Source: Photobacterium malacitanum
GTDB taxonomy: Bacteria; Pseudomonadota; Gammaproteobacteria; Enterobacterales; Vibrionaceae
Direction of reading: 5' to 3'
Length of the DNA stretch: 64,000 nucleotides
Assembly (NCBI RefSeq): GCF_900185615.1
Contig: NZ_FYAK01000003.1
Coordinates: 186,001 to 250,000 of the forward strand
Below the pieces are notes generated by a model. It did no database searches. It was not told the DNA's origin and saw nothing but the letters and a program-made list of their open reading frames with translations. Within the stretch, counting starts at the first letter, position 1, and the number at the start of each line of letters is the position of its first letter. Position numbers and translations under genes: made by a program. Positions 1 to 10,640 of this stretch are shown one piece after another.

Positions 1-33
1 CATGTTTATCCATTATTTAACTGATAAAGAGTG

Positions 34-68
34 ATAATCGGCACGGTGTTTATTGTGGTGCCGATTAT
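34..68. other. Stem-loop downstream of yeaH
   Basis: Perfect 11-bp stem (34-44 with 58-68) around a 13-base loop, just past the yeaH stop. There is no clear T-run on either side, so it may be an attenuator, a processing site or a weak terminator before the next minus-strand gene outside the window. In many gammaproteobacteria that gene is a SpoVR homologue; this is inference. Confidence 0.5.
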
Positions 69-93
69 ATTCAGTTTGATGAAATGGTATGAA

Positions 94-1365
94 TTAACTA
101 ACTTGTTTTTTAAATAATTCCCTAAACACTGGGAAAATATCATCGACAGTCTTTATATTCTGCATTGCAAAATTTTCGTGTCCGCTATGTAAAGCTTCAT
201 ACTCTCGCCACAGTGTTTGATGTGCTCGACGCGTGATCTCAATATATGAGTAATAACGCGTTAGTGGCAGGATGTGTTTATCCAGTAACTCTCGACAGCC
301 TGGCGAGTCATCTGCCCAGTTATCGCCATCAGATGCTTGTGCTGCATAGATGTTCCATTCTTCAGGGCGATAGCGTTGTTTAACGATGTCATGCATCATT
401 TTTAATGCGCTTGACACAATAGTGCCGCCTGTTTCTTGAGAATAGAAAAACTCATGCTCATCGACTTCTTTGGCTTGAGTGTGGTGGCGAATAAATACCA
501 CTTCGACATTTTTGTAAGTACGGTTTAAAAATAGATACAGCAATATATAAAAACGCTTAGCGATATCTTTAGTTGCCTGATCCATCGAGCCAGAGACATC
601 CATTAAGCAGAACATCACAGCTTGGCTTGATGGCTGCGGACGACGTTCATAGTTCTTATAACGTAAGTCAAAAGTATCTATAAACGGTGTACTATTGATT
701 TTTTTCCGTAAAGCAGCAATTTCTTGCTTAATACGCTCTTCTTCAAAAGGTTGAGCGGGTTCAGTGGTAAACAGTAACTCAAGCGCTTGTTCAAGTTCAC
801 GTACTTTACGGCGCTTACCTGCTGTCATTGCTGTTCGTCGAGCGAGTGAGTTTTGCAATGATTTTACGATAGCAATATTAGATGGTACACCTTGTGATTT
901 ATAACCAGCGCGGAATGTTTTCCATTCGACCAACTGATTAATGGCATTTTTCTGTAAATTAGGTAGTTCTAAATCTTCAAATAATAAATCAAGATATTCA
1001 TCTTTAGATATTTGAAAAACAAAATCATCTTGGCCATCACCATCAGGGCTTGCTTGACCTTCTCCAGCTCCGCCTTGACCGCCACCTCCTTGTGGACGCT
1101 CAATGCGATCACCGGTAATAAATTGGTCATTACCTGGGTGGACGACTTCACGTTGCCCACCTTTACCTTGATGAAATATTGGTTCACTAATGTCGCGAGA
1201 GGGGATGGTTATATCCTCACCACTATCGACATCAGTAATCGAGCGTTTATTTACCGCATCAGCAATAGACTCTTTTATTTGCTGTTTGTGGCGGCGTAAA
1301 AAACGTTGGCGATTGACGGTGCTCTTATTTTTACCGTTGAGCCTTCGATCAATAAAATGTGCCAT
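94..1365 (-). CDS. yeaH: YeaH/YhbH family protein (DUF444, VWA-like)
   Basis: 423 aa, the usual length for the DUF444/YeaH family. The N-terminus is basic, followed by a Gly/Gln-rich linker (about residues 92-112). The C-terminal half is von Willebrand A-like, with a MIDAS motif DVSGS beginning at residue 256. The gene follows prkA by 25 bp on the same strand. In E. coli the YeaG kinase and YeaH are co-expressed under nitrogen starvation and stationary phase, and YeaH is thought to act with the kinase; its biochemical role is not settled. The start is preceded by a strong G-run ribosome binding site at 4-base spacing. Confidence 0.93.
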   Translation of the reverse strand: MAHFIDRRLNGKNKSTVNRQRFLRRHKQQIKESIADAVNKRSITDVDSGEDITIPSRDISEPIFHQGKGGQREVVHPGNDQFITGDRIERPQGGGGQGGAGEGQASPDGDGQDDFVFQISKDEYLDLLFEDLELPNLQKNAINQLVEWKTFRAGYKSQGVPSNIAIVKSLQNSLARRTAMTAGKRRKVRELEQALELLFTTEPAQPFEEERIKQEIAALRKKINSTPFIDTFDLRYKNYERRPQPSSQAVMFCLMDVSGSMDQATKDIAKRFYILLYLFLNRTYKNVEVVFIRHHTQAKEVDEHEFFYSQETGGTIVSSALKMMHDIVKQRYRPEEWNIYAAQASDGDNWADDSPGCRELLDKHILPLTRYYSYIEITRRAHQTLWREYEALHSGHENFAMQNIKTVDDIFPVFRELFKKQVS

Positions 1366-1390
1366 AGTACCCCCCTTTGTTGTCAGTTGG

Positions 1391-3325
1391 CTACGACGAC
1401 TTACGCACGCGTAAGTACCATTCAGACAATAAACGTACCTGCTTACGGGTGTAGCCTTTTTCCATCATACGAGCAACAAAGTCATCATGCTTTTTCTGTT
1501 CATCGGTTGATGTTTTGGCGTTAAAGGAAATAACCGGTAATAGCTCCTCTGTATTTGAGAACATTTTTTTCTCAATGACAGTGCGCAGTTTTTCATAACT
1601 GGTCCAGTTAGGGTTTTTACCGGCATTGTTAGCACGCGCACGAAGTACAAAATTAACGATTTCATTACGGAAATCTTTTGGATTACTAATGCCTGCAGGT
1701 TTTTCTATTTTCTCTAGTTCATTATTGAGTGCTGAACGATCAAACAGTTGGCCAGTATCTGGATCGCGGTATTCTTGATCTTGAATCCAGAAGTCAGCAT
1801 AACTGACATAACGGTCAAAAATGTTCTGGCCATATTCGGAATAAGATTCAAGGTAGGCTGTTTGAATTTCCTTACCAATAAACTCAACATATTTAGGCGT
1901 TAAAAAGCCTTTGAGATGTTCAAGGTATTTTTCGGCAACATCTTGTGGGAATTGTTCACGTTCAATCTGTTGCTCAAGCACATAAAAAAGATGCACGGGG
2001 TTAGCCGCGACTTCGGCATGATCAAAGTTAAATACTCGAGATAGGATCTTAAAGGCAAAACGGGTTGAGAGACCATTCATGCCTTCATCGACACCAGCGT
2101 AATCGCGGTACTCTTGATAAGATTTTGCTTTTGGATCGGTGTCTTTGAGTGTTTCACCATCATAAACACGCATTTTTGAATAAACGCTAGAATTCTCTGG
2201 CTCTTTAAGGCGAGATAACACCGTGAAGCGAGCAAGAATTTCAAGCGTACTTGGTGAGCATGGGGCGGATGATAGCTCACTGTTTTGTAGTAGTTTTTCG
2301 TAAATTCGAATTTCTTCAGAAACTCGTAAACAGTAAGGTACTTTCACGATATAAACACGATCGAGGAAGGCTTCGTTAGTTTTATTATTACGGAATGTTT
2401 GCCACTCTGATTCGTTTGAGTGCGCCAAAATCATGCCATCAAAAGGCAATGCAGAGAGCCCTTCGGTACCGTTATAGTTGCCTTCTTGCGTCGCCGTTAA
2501 TAATGGATGCAGCACCTTTAACGGCGCTTTAAACATCTCGACAAACTCCATCAAACCTTGGTTTGCTTTACATAGCGCACCAGAATAACTATAAGCATCT
2601 GGATCATCTTGAGAGAAGTGCTCAAGCTGACGAATATCCACTTTACCCACTAATGATGAAATATCTTGGTTGTTTTCATCGCCAGGCTCTGTTTTTGCAA
2701 TACCCACTTGGTCAAGAATGGATGGGCGAACTTTTATCACTTTAAATTTCGTTATATCGCCACCAAACTCATGTAACCGTTTTGCCGCCCAGGGTGACAT
2801 AATGGTATTTAAATAACGCTCAGGAATACCGTATTCATCTCTTAGCAATCCACCATCTTCGTGTTTATCAAATAAGCAAAAAGGATGATCGTTAACAGGA
2901 CTGCGCTCGCCATTGGCCGTCAAAATGTAAATAGGCACTTTTTGCATTAAACTTTTTAGTTTTTCAGCAAGTGATGATTTACCGCCACCAACAGGACCGA
3001 GTAAGTACAAAATTTGCTTTCGTTCCTCAAGCCCTTGTGCTGCGTGCTTAAGATAAGAAACAATCTGTTCAATGGCTTCTTCCATGCCGTAGAAGTCTTT
3101 AAAGGTGTCGTAGCGTGATATAACGCGATTTGAAAACAAGCGACTAAGATGTGGATCTTGCGCTGTATCAATCATTTCTGGCTCGCCGATGGCCATTAGA
3201 AGACGCTCTGCTGCATTGACGTAAGAACTTCGATCGTCTTTACAGATATCAAGGAATTGTTGTAATGAAAGCTCTTCGTCCTTAGCTTCTTCGTAGCGCT
3301 GACGATAGTGGTCAAAAATACTCAT
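1391..3325 (-). CDS. prkA: PrkA/YeaG family serine protein kinase
   Basis: 644 aa, full length. An AAA-like N-terminal region carries the P-loop GPVGGGKSS (residues 110-118), and the C-terminal part matches the PrkA kinase domain. The family phosphorylates serine residues in target proteins and acts in stress and nutrient-limitation responses in enterobacteria. It is the first gene of a two-gene unit with yeaH, and its start has a G-rich ribosome binding site. The 553-bp gap upstream, shared with the divergent glyoxalase-fold gene, must hold its promoter. Confidence 0.95.
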   Translation of the reverse strand: MSIFDHYRQRYEEAKDEELSLQQFLDICKDDRSSYVNAAERLLMAIGEPEMIDTAQDPHLSRLFSNRVISRYDTFKDFYGMEEAIEQIVSYLKHAAQGLEERKQILYLLGPVGGGKSSLAEKLKSLMQKVPIYILTANGERSPVNDHPFCLFDKHEDGGLLRDEYGIPERYLNTIMSPWAAKRLHEFGGDITKFKVIKVRPSILDQVGIAKTEPGDENNQDISSLVGKVDIRQLEHFSQDDPDAYSYSGALCKANQGLMEFVEMFKAPLKVLHPLLTATQEGNYNGTEGLSALPFDGMILAHSNESEWQTFRNNKTNEAFLDRVYIVKVPYCLRVSEEIRIYEKLLQNSELSSAPCSPSTLEILARFTVLSRLKEPENSSVYSKMRVYDGETLKDTDPKAKSYQEYRDYAGVDEGMNGLSTRFAFKILSRVFNFDHAEVAANPVHLFYVLEQQIEREQFPQDVAEKYLEHLKGFLTPKYVEFIGKEIQTAYLESYSEYGQNIFDRYVSYADFWIQDQEYRDPDTGQLFDRSALNNELEKIEKPAGISNPKDFRNEIVNFVLRARANNAGKNPNWTSYEKLRTVIEKKMFSNTEELLPVISFNAKTSTDEQKKHDDFVARMMEKGYTRKQVRLLSEWYLRVRKSS

Positions 3326-3878
3326 AGTATGCCCCCTGAATCGTTCTTATATTTAAGAGTAACTAATGAAAAACATGATGTTTTTGCATTGCTTACTTAT
3401 TTAAGCCTAGCCTGAACTCATCACTTTGTATTGTAGAGTTACTGGTTGGTAAATAATTATGTTTAGAAGAAAGGGAATTAAATTGCTGGTTAAGTAACCA
3501 ATATCAACCACTATCCTTGAATTTTAGGGGGTTCGCAAGCAAAATTGTTGCAAGTTTTGGTTTTATGTGATTGTTTGTTTTGTTTTAATTGATGGTTATG
3601 TTATTAGGTTGTTAGTTCTTGGTTGGGTGTTTTTAATGGTGTTTATGACTATGTCGTATGCTTATATTGAATTAATAAATTAGTTTTACTGTCAGTTATA
3701 GTTTTATTGTGTTTTTTTGTCATTAGTGTGTTTTTTTGTTCTGTCTTAAGAACAAGAGTAAATGAAAAATTGTAAGAATTTTGGTTACAGAGCGTATTTT
3801 TTTTACAAAATTGTCGTAGCTGACTTAATCTCAATAGATGATGAGCGATATTGTTTTTTGAATATGGAGCAAGATGCT
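3326..3878. other. Divergent intergenic region, prkA / VOC gene
   Basis: 553 bp, AT-rich, with long T/G-rich stretches on the plus strand. I found no gene, convincing hairpin or recognisable activator site. It must contain the promoters of both flanking genes. A direct repeat of the word GCAAG (about 3535-3560) is the only repeated word I noticed. Confidence 0.4.
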
Positions 3879-4259
3879 ATGGCTATTTGTCGTGTCGACA
3901 CAGTCTCGATTCCTGTGTCTGATCAAAATCAGGCGCTGCAATTTTACCGTGATGTATTAGGCTTTGAATTGATTAGAGATCATGCTGATAATCAACACAC
4001 GCGGTGGGTACAATTAGTCCCTAAAGGCGCAGAAACGACGATCAGTTTAGTAAAACCATTTGCGGGTATGAAAGCTGGGGGAGTGCAAGGGTTAGTGGTT
4101 CAAACACATGATATTCAGTTAACCCACCAAGAGTTGAGTGGTAAAGGCGTGGCATTATCAGAAATTATTACCATGATGGAAGGACGTTTTGCGACGTTTA
4201 ATGATCCTGATGGTAATGGGTGGGTACTGATTCAATCGACAGCCACGATGCTGGCATAA
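3879..4259 (+). CDS. VOC (glyoxalase/bleomycin-resistance fold) protein
   Basis: 126 aa from the ATG at 3879, chosen because GGAG lies nine bases upstream; longer in-frame versions lack a ribosome binding site. It reads as one vicinal-oxygen-chelate domain: an N-terminal strand IPVSDQNQALQFYRDVLGFE typical of the family, and a C-terminal FNDPDGNGWVLIQ stretch that usually supplies a metal or substrate ligand. Members range from glyoxalase I-like enzymes to extradiol dioxygenases and drug-binding proteins, so the substrate cannot be named. It stands alone and converges on yeaD across a stem-loop. Confidence 0.85.
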   Translation: MAICRVDTVSIPVSDQNQALQFYRDVLGFELIRDHADNQHTRWVQLVPKGAETTISLVKPFAGMKAGGVQGLVVQTHDIQLTHQELSGKGVALSEIITMMEGRFATFNDPDGNGWVLIQSTATMLA

Positions 4260-4262
4260 ATC

Positions 4263-4289
4263 GCTAGCAAGGCAACATTGCTTGCTAGC
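4263..4289. terminator. Stem-loop between convergent VOC gene and yeaD
   Basis: 9-bp perfect stem (4263-4271 with 4281-4289) with a 9-base loop, between two convergent stop codons. There is no strong T-run, so it may be a weak bidirectional terminator or an RNA-stabilising hairpin. Confidence 0.55.
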
Positions 4290-4306
4290 AATAAATGAAT
4301 GATAAC

Positions 4307-5182
4307 TTAGTGCTGAACAGCAATGCGTGTAGATAGCGTGTGCGTTTGTCCTGGTTGTAATTCAATGGTTGGCGTATGAATAGTTGATTCGACACATACC
4401 ATTGTTTCAAAACTGTTGTTGGCCATATCACCCATGCTGATAGATAGTTCTTGCCAAGGGTTCCAAATAACAGCGGCGTTATTACCCTGATTAGTTACCA
4501 AAATAGTACGCTGGTTGTTTTTGTCATTAACTTCAATTGTTGTTTGAGGATGTGTATAAACACGATCTGTTTCGGCATTGAATGTTAACACATCACCACC
4601 CTGACAAATTTTTCCTGCTTGAGTGCTATCGAGGTATTCTTCACCCATGCCAGTGACTGTAACAGCATTAATATCAGCAATATTAAAGTAAGTGTGTAAT
4701 GCACCACCATATGACCAAGGCTGAGTGTCTGTATTAGTTGATGTTAGGCTAACATTTAACTCAGTACTCATTTCAAACGTCATTTGGTTATGGAACTTAT
4801 GTGGCCAAATTGCACGTGTGTTTTGATCGTCTTCTAGGGTTAAAGTAACAATAACACCATTATCATTTTCACGGTGTTGCGATAATGTCCACTCACTAGT
4901 ACGAGCAAAGCCATGTGATGGTGCAGCAGCTTTGCCGAACCATGGCCAGCAGACAGGAATGCCACCACGAATCGCTTTTGTTATATCAAATTCAGCTTCT
5001 TCGCTTAACCAAATGAGGTCTTTTTCACCTGCAGGTTTAAACCAAAGCAAATGACCGCCGTGGAGAGAAATACCGGCTTCTAGCATTGGGTGAATGATGC
5101 GAATAATCTTCACGCCTTGATATTCACATACGGTAATAGCATCAGATAATGCATTAATTGTCGAAAGTTGACGTAAATCCAT
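4307..5182 (-). CDS. yeaD: D-hexose-6-phosphate mutarotase (YeaD family)
   Basis: 291 aa from the ATG at 5182, where AAGGA lies seven bases upstream; the longer GTG-start version has no such site. The protein has the galactose-mutarotase-like beta-sandwich pattern of YeaD: GGHLLWFKP near the N-terminus, GGIPVCWPWFG, the ALHTYFNI histidine segment, and ETMVCVES near the end. The family interconverts alpha and beta anomers of glucose 6-phosphate. It lies downstream of gapA on the same strand, as in E. coli, but a terminator and 346 bp separate them, so it probably has its own promoter. Confidence 0.92.
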   Translation of the reverse strand: MDLRQLSTINALSDAITVCEYQGVKIIRIIHPMLEAGISLHGGHLLWFKPAGEKDLIWLSEEAEFDITKAIRGGIPVCWPWFGKAAAPSHGFARTSEWTLSQHRENDNGVIVTLTLEDDQNTRAIWPHKFHNQMTFEMSTELNVSLTSTNTDTQPWSYGGALHTYFNIADINAVTVTGMGEEYLDSTQAGKICQGGDVLTFNAETDRVYTHPQTTIEVNDKNNQRTILVTNQGNNAAVIWNPWQELSISMGDMANNSFETMVCVESTIHTPTIELQPGQTHTLSTRIAVQH

Positions 5183-5528
5183 CTGCTTTTCCTTAATGTT
5201 GAGTGGCACCAGCGCCTATTGTTAATGTTTTTGTCTAAATTTGACTCAAAATCATTAACAATGGAAACTTATTTTTCGTTTTAAAATATCAAAGGATATA
5301 GAAAGTTATTTGTTATTTTTGTTACGATTCTGATCTTTTTGTTTCGCTTTTTATGGTTTAAGCGTGCATTTAGTTGTTTGTTTTATAACATACTAATTAA
5401 TGATTCGGTGTAGAAATAGCGCGAAATTCGCGATGAGCGACTATATTTTAGATATAAAAAAGGCGACACTCTTAAGCGTCGCCTCTTACTATCAGCTTTC
5501 AAAGAAAGTCTGCTAATTGCTTACATTA
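5183..5528. other. Intergenic region gapA - yeaD
   Basis: 346 bp with no gene. The right end holds the gapA terminator; the rest is AT-rich and should include the yeaD promoter. Nothing else stands out. Confidence 0.5.
5456..5484 (-). terminator. gapA intrinsic terminator
   Basis: AGGCGAC (5461-5467) pairs with GTCGCCT (5478-5484) across a 10-base loop. On the minus strand the stem is followed by five T residues, 45 bp after the gapA stop. Confidence 0.85.
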
Positions 5529-6861
<1,333 letters not shown>

Positions 6862-7251
6862 ATGAATAAAAAAGATAATGCATATTGGCGAGATAAGTTA
6901 TCTACAGCGGCTTATCAAGTTTGTCGTGAGCAAGCAACTGAAGCACCTTTTAGTGGCACATTGCTCCATAACCGTGAGACAGGGATCTATTCCTGTACCT
7001 GTTGTGGTCAATCTTTATTCTCTTCTGCCAATAAATATGACTCCGGTTGTGGCTGGCCAAGTTTTGATGCGCCTATTACAAAAGAATGTATTCGTTATTT
7101 AAATGATAATAGCCATGGCATGGTACGTACTGAGATCCGCTGTTCGGAATGTGATAGCCATTTAGGGCATATTTTTCCTGATGGCCCGCCATCGACAGGT
7201 GAACGGTTTTGCGTTAACTCAATTTCACTGCTGTTTGCATCAGATAATTAG
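6862..7251 (+). CDS. msrB: Peptide-methionine (R)-S-oxide reductase
   Basis: 129 aa. All MsrB hallmarks are visible: two CXXC zinc pairs (C45/C48 and C94/C97), the substrate-site SGCGWPSF, and the catalytic cysteine in RFCVNS (C117). C63 may serve as resolving cysteine. It reduces methionine R-sulfoxide in oxidised proteins using thioredoxin. An AAGG site lies eight bases before the start. It is divergent from gapA, and its stop codon overlaps the end of the convergent lipoprotein gene by 4 bp. Confidence 0.97.
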   Translation: MNKKDNAYWRDKLSTAAYQVCREQATEAPFSGTLLHNRETGIYSCTCCGQSLFSSANKYDSGCGWPSFDAPITKECIRYLNDNSHGMVRTEIRCSECDSHLGHIFPDGPPSTGERFCVNSISLLFASDN

Positions 7252-8057
7252 TTTGGTAGGTTGATAGTTGTCTGAATATATTGACCATTGTTTAATGCTT
7301 TTATGATATTAGTGACAGTAGTATTTAATTTCTGTCGCTCATTATCAGTTAAATTAAAGCGATTTTTAATCGATGACGTTACTGTCTTAGGTTGTGTATT
7401 TGGTTGATATTGATTGGCAACGTTAGTCCACACATATGCGGCTGCGGTGTTTTTTTGTTGATAATATAATGTCGCAAGTGTGTGTAATATATTGATATTA
7501 ATATCATCATCAGCCTTATATAGACTAAGGCTATGGTGCAATATATTGAGCGTCTTAGTTTTATTTTTATCGATATAATAACTAGCAAGCGCTAATTGTA
7601 ATTCCGGATGCTCAAGTTTTGTATTTCCTTCAAGGGCAAGAAATTGTTGCTTCGCAGTTTGGTCTCCTTGCGTCCAACGATAAAAAATAATATGTGGATC
7701 TTGCGAAGACTGTAATTCTTGAGTAAGCCTATCGATAGCTTCATAACTATGATGCAATGCTTGTATCCGTTTAGTTTTTCGTTGTTTTAATTCGGTCGGT
7801 TCAATGCCTGCCGCATATTCTAGACAGAATTGATATTCTTGGGTTGCTTGCAGTTCTTTGAATTTTTGTTGATCTGTTGGCGCTTGTAGAGTGGCATAAC
7901 GTTGCCAAATGAGATTGGTACGTTGAATTCGACATTGTCCATCATTAAGATTTAATGGTTGGCATAATTGAGGATTATCATTACATAGGCTATCAGTAGT
8001 ACGGTAACGATCAAAGCAGCCACTGACTAATAGTGGCAGTAATAAAATAGCCTTCAT
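7248..8057 (-). CDS. DUF2989 family lipoprotein
   Basis: 269 aa from the ATG at 8057. This start gives a compact lipoprotein signal [14 protein letters not shown] with a good lipobox (VSGC), so the mature protein is probably anchored to a membrane facing the periplasm. A longer GTG start at 8120 is possible, but its N-terminus makes a poorer signal peptide. The rest is helical and TPR-like ([20 protein letters not shown] and similar), matching the DUF2989 family of vibrios and relatives, whose function is unknown. The gene converges on msrB with a 4-bp overlap. Confidence 0.8.
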   Translation of the reverse strand: MKAILLLPLLVSGCFDRYRTTDSLCNDNPQLCQPLNLNDGQCRIQRTNLIWQRYATLQAPTDQQKFKELQATQEYQFCLEYAAGIEPTELKQRKTKRIQALHHSYEAIDRLTQELQSSQDPHIIFYRWTQGDQTAKQQFLALEGNTKLEHPELQLALASYYIDKNKTKTLNILHHSLSLYKADDDININILHTLATLYYQQKNTAAAYVWTNVANQYQPNTQPKTVTSSIKNRFNLTDNERQKLNTTVTNIIKALNNGQYIQTTINLPN

Positions 8058-8242
8058 TGTGGGTATGTTATAACGAGGCGTGATGGTCAGTGGTAAAGAT
8101 ACTATGGCCAAAGTATGCACTTCTTAGCAATGGTGAAGGCATAAATTTAGCATTAAATTGTCTTTTGTAAATGGCTTGTTTTCTGTAACTTAAACGAGTG
8201 TGATGTAGATGTCATTTAACGATGACGAGATAAGGAAACAAT

Positions 8243-8560
8243 ATGGATATTAGTCAGTTATTAGCCGCGATGACACCGGAGGTTTACCAGCGAATGTTAA
8301 CCGCCGTAGAAACAGGGAAATGGCTCGATGGTTCAGTGCTAACACCACAATTGCGGGATAGTGCAATCCAAGCTGTGATGCTATATCAATCACGGCATAA
8401 TATAAATCCTGATCATATGACAGTGGCAGCGGGCGGTGAGATAAAGTTTAAATCAAAAGCAGAATTTAAACGTGATTTTGGTAACGACAACTTATCTAGC
8501 CGCGATGATAATGCTACTACTGATAATGATATTGCCCGTTTTGATCATGATCAGCTGTAA
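8243..8560 (+). CDS. yeaC: YeaC family protein (DUF1315)
   Basis: 105 aa, small soluble protein with the DUF1315 pattern: MTPEVYQRMLTAVETGKW, then LTPQLRDSAIQAVMLY, then KSKAEFKRDF. The function is unknown in all species I know of. In E. coli yeaC also lies close to msrB and gapA, so the local neighbourhood is conserved. AAGGA six bases upstream supports the start. Its stop codon directly abuts that of the convergent GST gene, with no space for a separate terminator. The C-terminal tail is Asp-rich and looks disordered. Confidence 0.9.
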   Translation: MDISQLLAAMTPEVYQRMLTAVETGKWLDGSVLTPQLRDSAIQAVMLYQSRHNINPDHMTVAAGGEIKFKSKAEFKRDFGNDNLSSRDDNATTDNDIARFDHDQL

Positions 8561-9244
8561 TTATGAGGTTGATGGCTGCGGTAAGATCATTGGTTCACAA
8601 TAGAAATCTTGTAATTGATGATCTTCTTCTGCGATAAGATTGGCAATCCACGGTTCAAGTTCGATACGTTGTAGATATGCATGTAATTGTGGATAGTGTG
8701 ACTGTAAACGCAGCCCACTCATCCAACCATTACGAAATACACTCCATAAGCTAATCTCTGCTATTGAGAAATGATCGCTGATATACCCTTGAGATGGTAT
8801 TTGTTGATTGAGATATTGCAGTACATCAGGAAGGTGGTGAGTTAAACATTGATTAACCGCATCGTGATCACAGCTTTTTCCCTGCATTTTTTGACGTAAG
8901 ACTTTTTGGTAAAATAACACGCCGCCAATTAACGAGGTTACTCGAGTGGCAGCATAAGATTCGAGCCAGCGTATTTGAGCGCGTTGTTGAGCATTGCCTG
9001 GATATAGCGGCGGAATCGGATAGATATCATCTAAATAATGCGCAATAACCGTTGAATCAATAATGGTTAACTTTCCATGTTCAAGTACAGGGACTTTCCC
9101 CATAGGGTGCCGTTTGTGCGCTAACTCTTTTTCAAGGTAAGGATTAAGCGGTTGAAGCTCGTAACGAATACCTTTGTAATTGAGCGCTAACATTATTTTG
9201 CGTACAAAAGGTGAAATTGATGTGCCGTGTAAAATCATAGTCAT
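8561..9244 (-). CDS. Glutathione S-transferase family protein
   Basis: 227 aa. The N-terminal thioredoxin-like domain (residues 1-80) starts LHGTSISPFVRKIMLAL and has the cis-proline GKVPVL and the glutathione-binding IDSTVIAHYL segment. The C-terminal domain is all-helical. The site where Ser, Tyr or Cys acts in GSTs reads TSISPF, so a serine is likely. The substrate is unknown; such proteins range from detoxifying transferases to regulators like SspA. The start could be either of two methionines six bases apart. It is a single gene. Confidence 0.85.
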   Translation of the reverse strand: MTMILHGTSISPFVRKIMLALNYKGIRYELQPLNPYLEKELAHKRHPMGKVPVLEHGKLTIIDSTVIAHYLDDIYPIPPLYPGNAQQRAQIRWLESYAATRVTSLIGGVLFYQKVLRQKMQGKSCDHDAVNQCLTHHLPDVLQYLNQQIPSQGYISDHFSIAEISLWSVFRNGWMSGLRLQSHYPQLHAYLQRIELEPWIANLIAEEDHQLQDFYCEPMILPQPSTS

Positions 9245-9327
9245 TACTTATTGCTTGGCTCAATGAGCGATAGTATTGCAATAAGTGTAGTTGGCTTTGT
9301 GCTAATCAGGGGTAGAAAGTCATTATC

Positions 9328-9366
9328 AAAAAAGAGCCACTATATATAACATAGTGGCTCTTTTTT
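9328..9366. terminator. Bidirectional terminator after ansA
   Basis: 16-bp perfect stem (9328-9343 with 9351-9366) with a 7-base loop, including six A on one side and six T on the other. It ends ansA (minus strand) and would also stop plus-strand readthrough. Confidence 0.93.
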
Positions 9367-9395
9367 GTTGATAGTGGTAGAGGGATCTAGCGCGA

Positions 9396-10409
9396 CTAGT
9401 GAGTTAACTCGCCGCGTAAATTTTGCTGCATCATGCTACGAATAGTTTCTGTACTTAGGTTTTGGCTTAATAAATAATGCAATTTAGCCAGTGCCGCTTC
9501 TGGCGTCATATCATAGCCACTTAATACGCCTGCATCAGCCAGAGCACAGCCTGTAGCATAACCACCCATATTTACTTTGCCTGATAGACATTGGGTTAGG
9601 TTCATCACGATAACGCCACGATCTGTTGCCGCTTTTAATTGCTCAAGCAGTTCTTTATTTTGGGGGGCATTACCAACGCCAAAGGTGAGTAAGATCATCG
9701 CGTTTACGGGTTGGCGTAAAGTATTACGAATCACCTCTGGAGAAATACCTGGATACATAGTGATCACGCCAATCGGTTGAGGTGTGATGGTATGTACTTT
9801 AAAACTACCTTCTGGCTTTTTATCTATTTGAGCAATGCTATTAACACTAATATTGATTCCCGCCTCTAGCAATGGCGGTAGGTTTGGTGAAATAAATGCC
9901 CCAAAACCATCAGCATGTGCTTTGGTGCTGCGGTTACCACGAATCAATTGATTATTGAAAAATACCGTGACTTCATTTATCGGGTAATTAGCAGCAATGT
10001 GGAGAGCATTGAGCAGATTACTTTGGCCATCAGAGCGTAATTCAACCAATGGTATCTGTGAGCCTGTCACAATCACTGGTTTGTCTAAATTCTCAAACAT
10101 GAATGATAACGCAGATGCGGTGTAAGCCATGGTATCGGTACCATGTAAAATAACAAAGCCATCATATTTATCATAGTTAGCTTTAATATCATCAGCAATG
10201 CGCTGCCAATCCATCGGTGTCATATCTGATGAGTCGATGAGTGGTGAATACTCATTGATAGTGAATTCTGGCATTTCTGAACGATGGAATTCTGGCATGC
10301 TTGCCAATTGTTTCTGCATAAAACCAGCAACAGGAATATAGCCATGATCCGATTTTTGCATACCAATAGTGCCGCCAGTATAAGCGATATAAATGTGTTT
10401 TCTTTCCAT
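9396..10409 (-). CDS. ansA: L-asparaginase type I (cytoplasmic)
   Basis: 337 aa without signal peptide, the length of the cytoplasmic type I enzyme. The two catalytic threonine segments are present: YTGGTIGM near the N-terminus and HGTDTMAYTASALSFM, and the catalytic lysine lies in STKAHADGFGAF. It hydrolyses asparagine to aspartate and ammonia. ansA next to sppA on the same strand is also the E. coli order. The ribosome binding site is weak. A strong terminator follows the gene. Confidence 0.96.
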   Translation of the reverse strand: MERKHIYIAYTGGTIGMQKSDHGYIPVAGFMQKQLASMPEFHRSEMPEFTINEYSPLIDSSDMTPMDWQRIADDIKANYDKYDGFVILHGTDTMAYTASALSFMFENLDKPVIVTGSQIPLVELRSDGQSNLLNALHIAANYPINEVTVFFNNQLIRGNRSTKAHADGFGAFISPNLPPLLEAGINISVNSIAQIDKKPEGSFKVHTITPQPIGVITMYPGISPEVIRNTLRQPVNAMILLTFGVGNAPQNKELLEQLKAATDRGVIVMNLTQCLSGKVNMGGYATGCALADAGVLSGYDMTPEAALAKLHYLLSQNLSTETIRSMMQQNLRGELTH

Positions 10410-10594
10410 TTTGAGCTCAGAATGAACGAATGAGTGCGCGTATTATACGCAAACTATATGAAGATGCGAGGTTAGTTAGATTTGCAGTGCGATTGTATGA
10501 GTTAAAATGTGATCGTAGTTAACTGTGCTGATTAATTGAGCTGTTGTGGTGTAAATTACTGCTTCTAGAGTGAGTGTCAAATGATAGCCAAGTA

Positions 10595-10628
10595 AACAAC
10601 CCGACCAATAAAACATGGTCGGGTTGTT
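10595..10628 (-). terminator. Stem-loop after sppA
   Basis: 13-bp perfect stem (10595-10607 with 10616-10628) and 8-base loop, 13 bp beyond the sppA stop. The T-run on the minus strand is poor, but the stem is strong. Confidence 0.7.
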
Positions 10629-10640
10629 GTACTGTTAGGG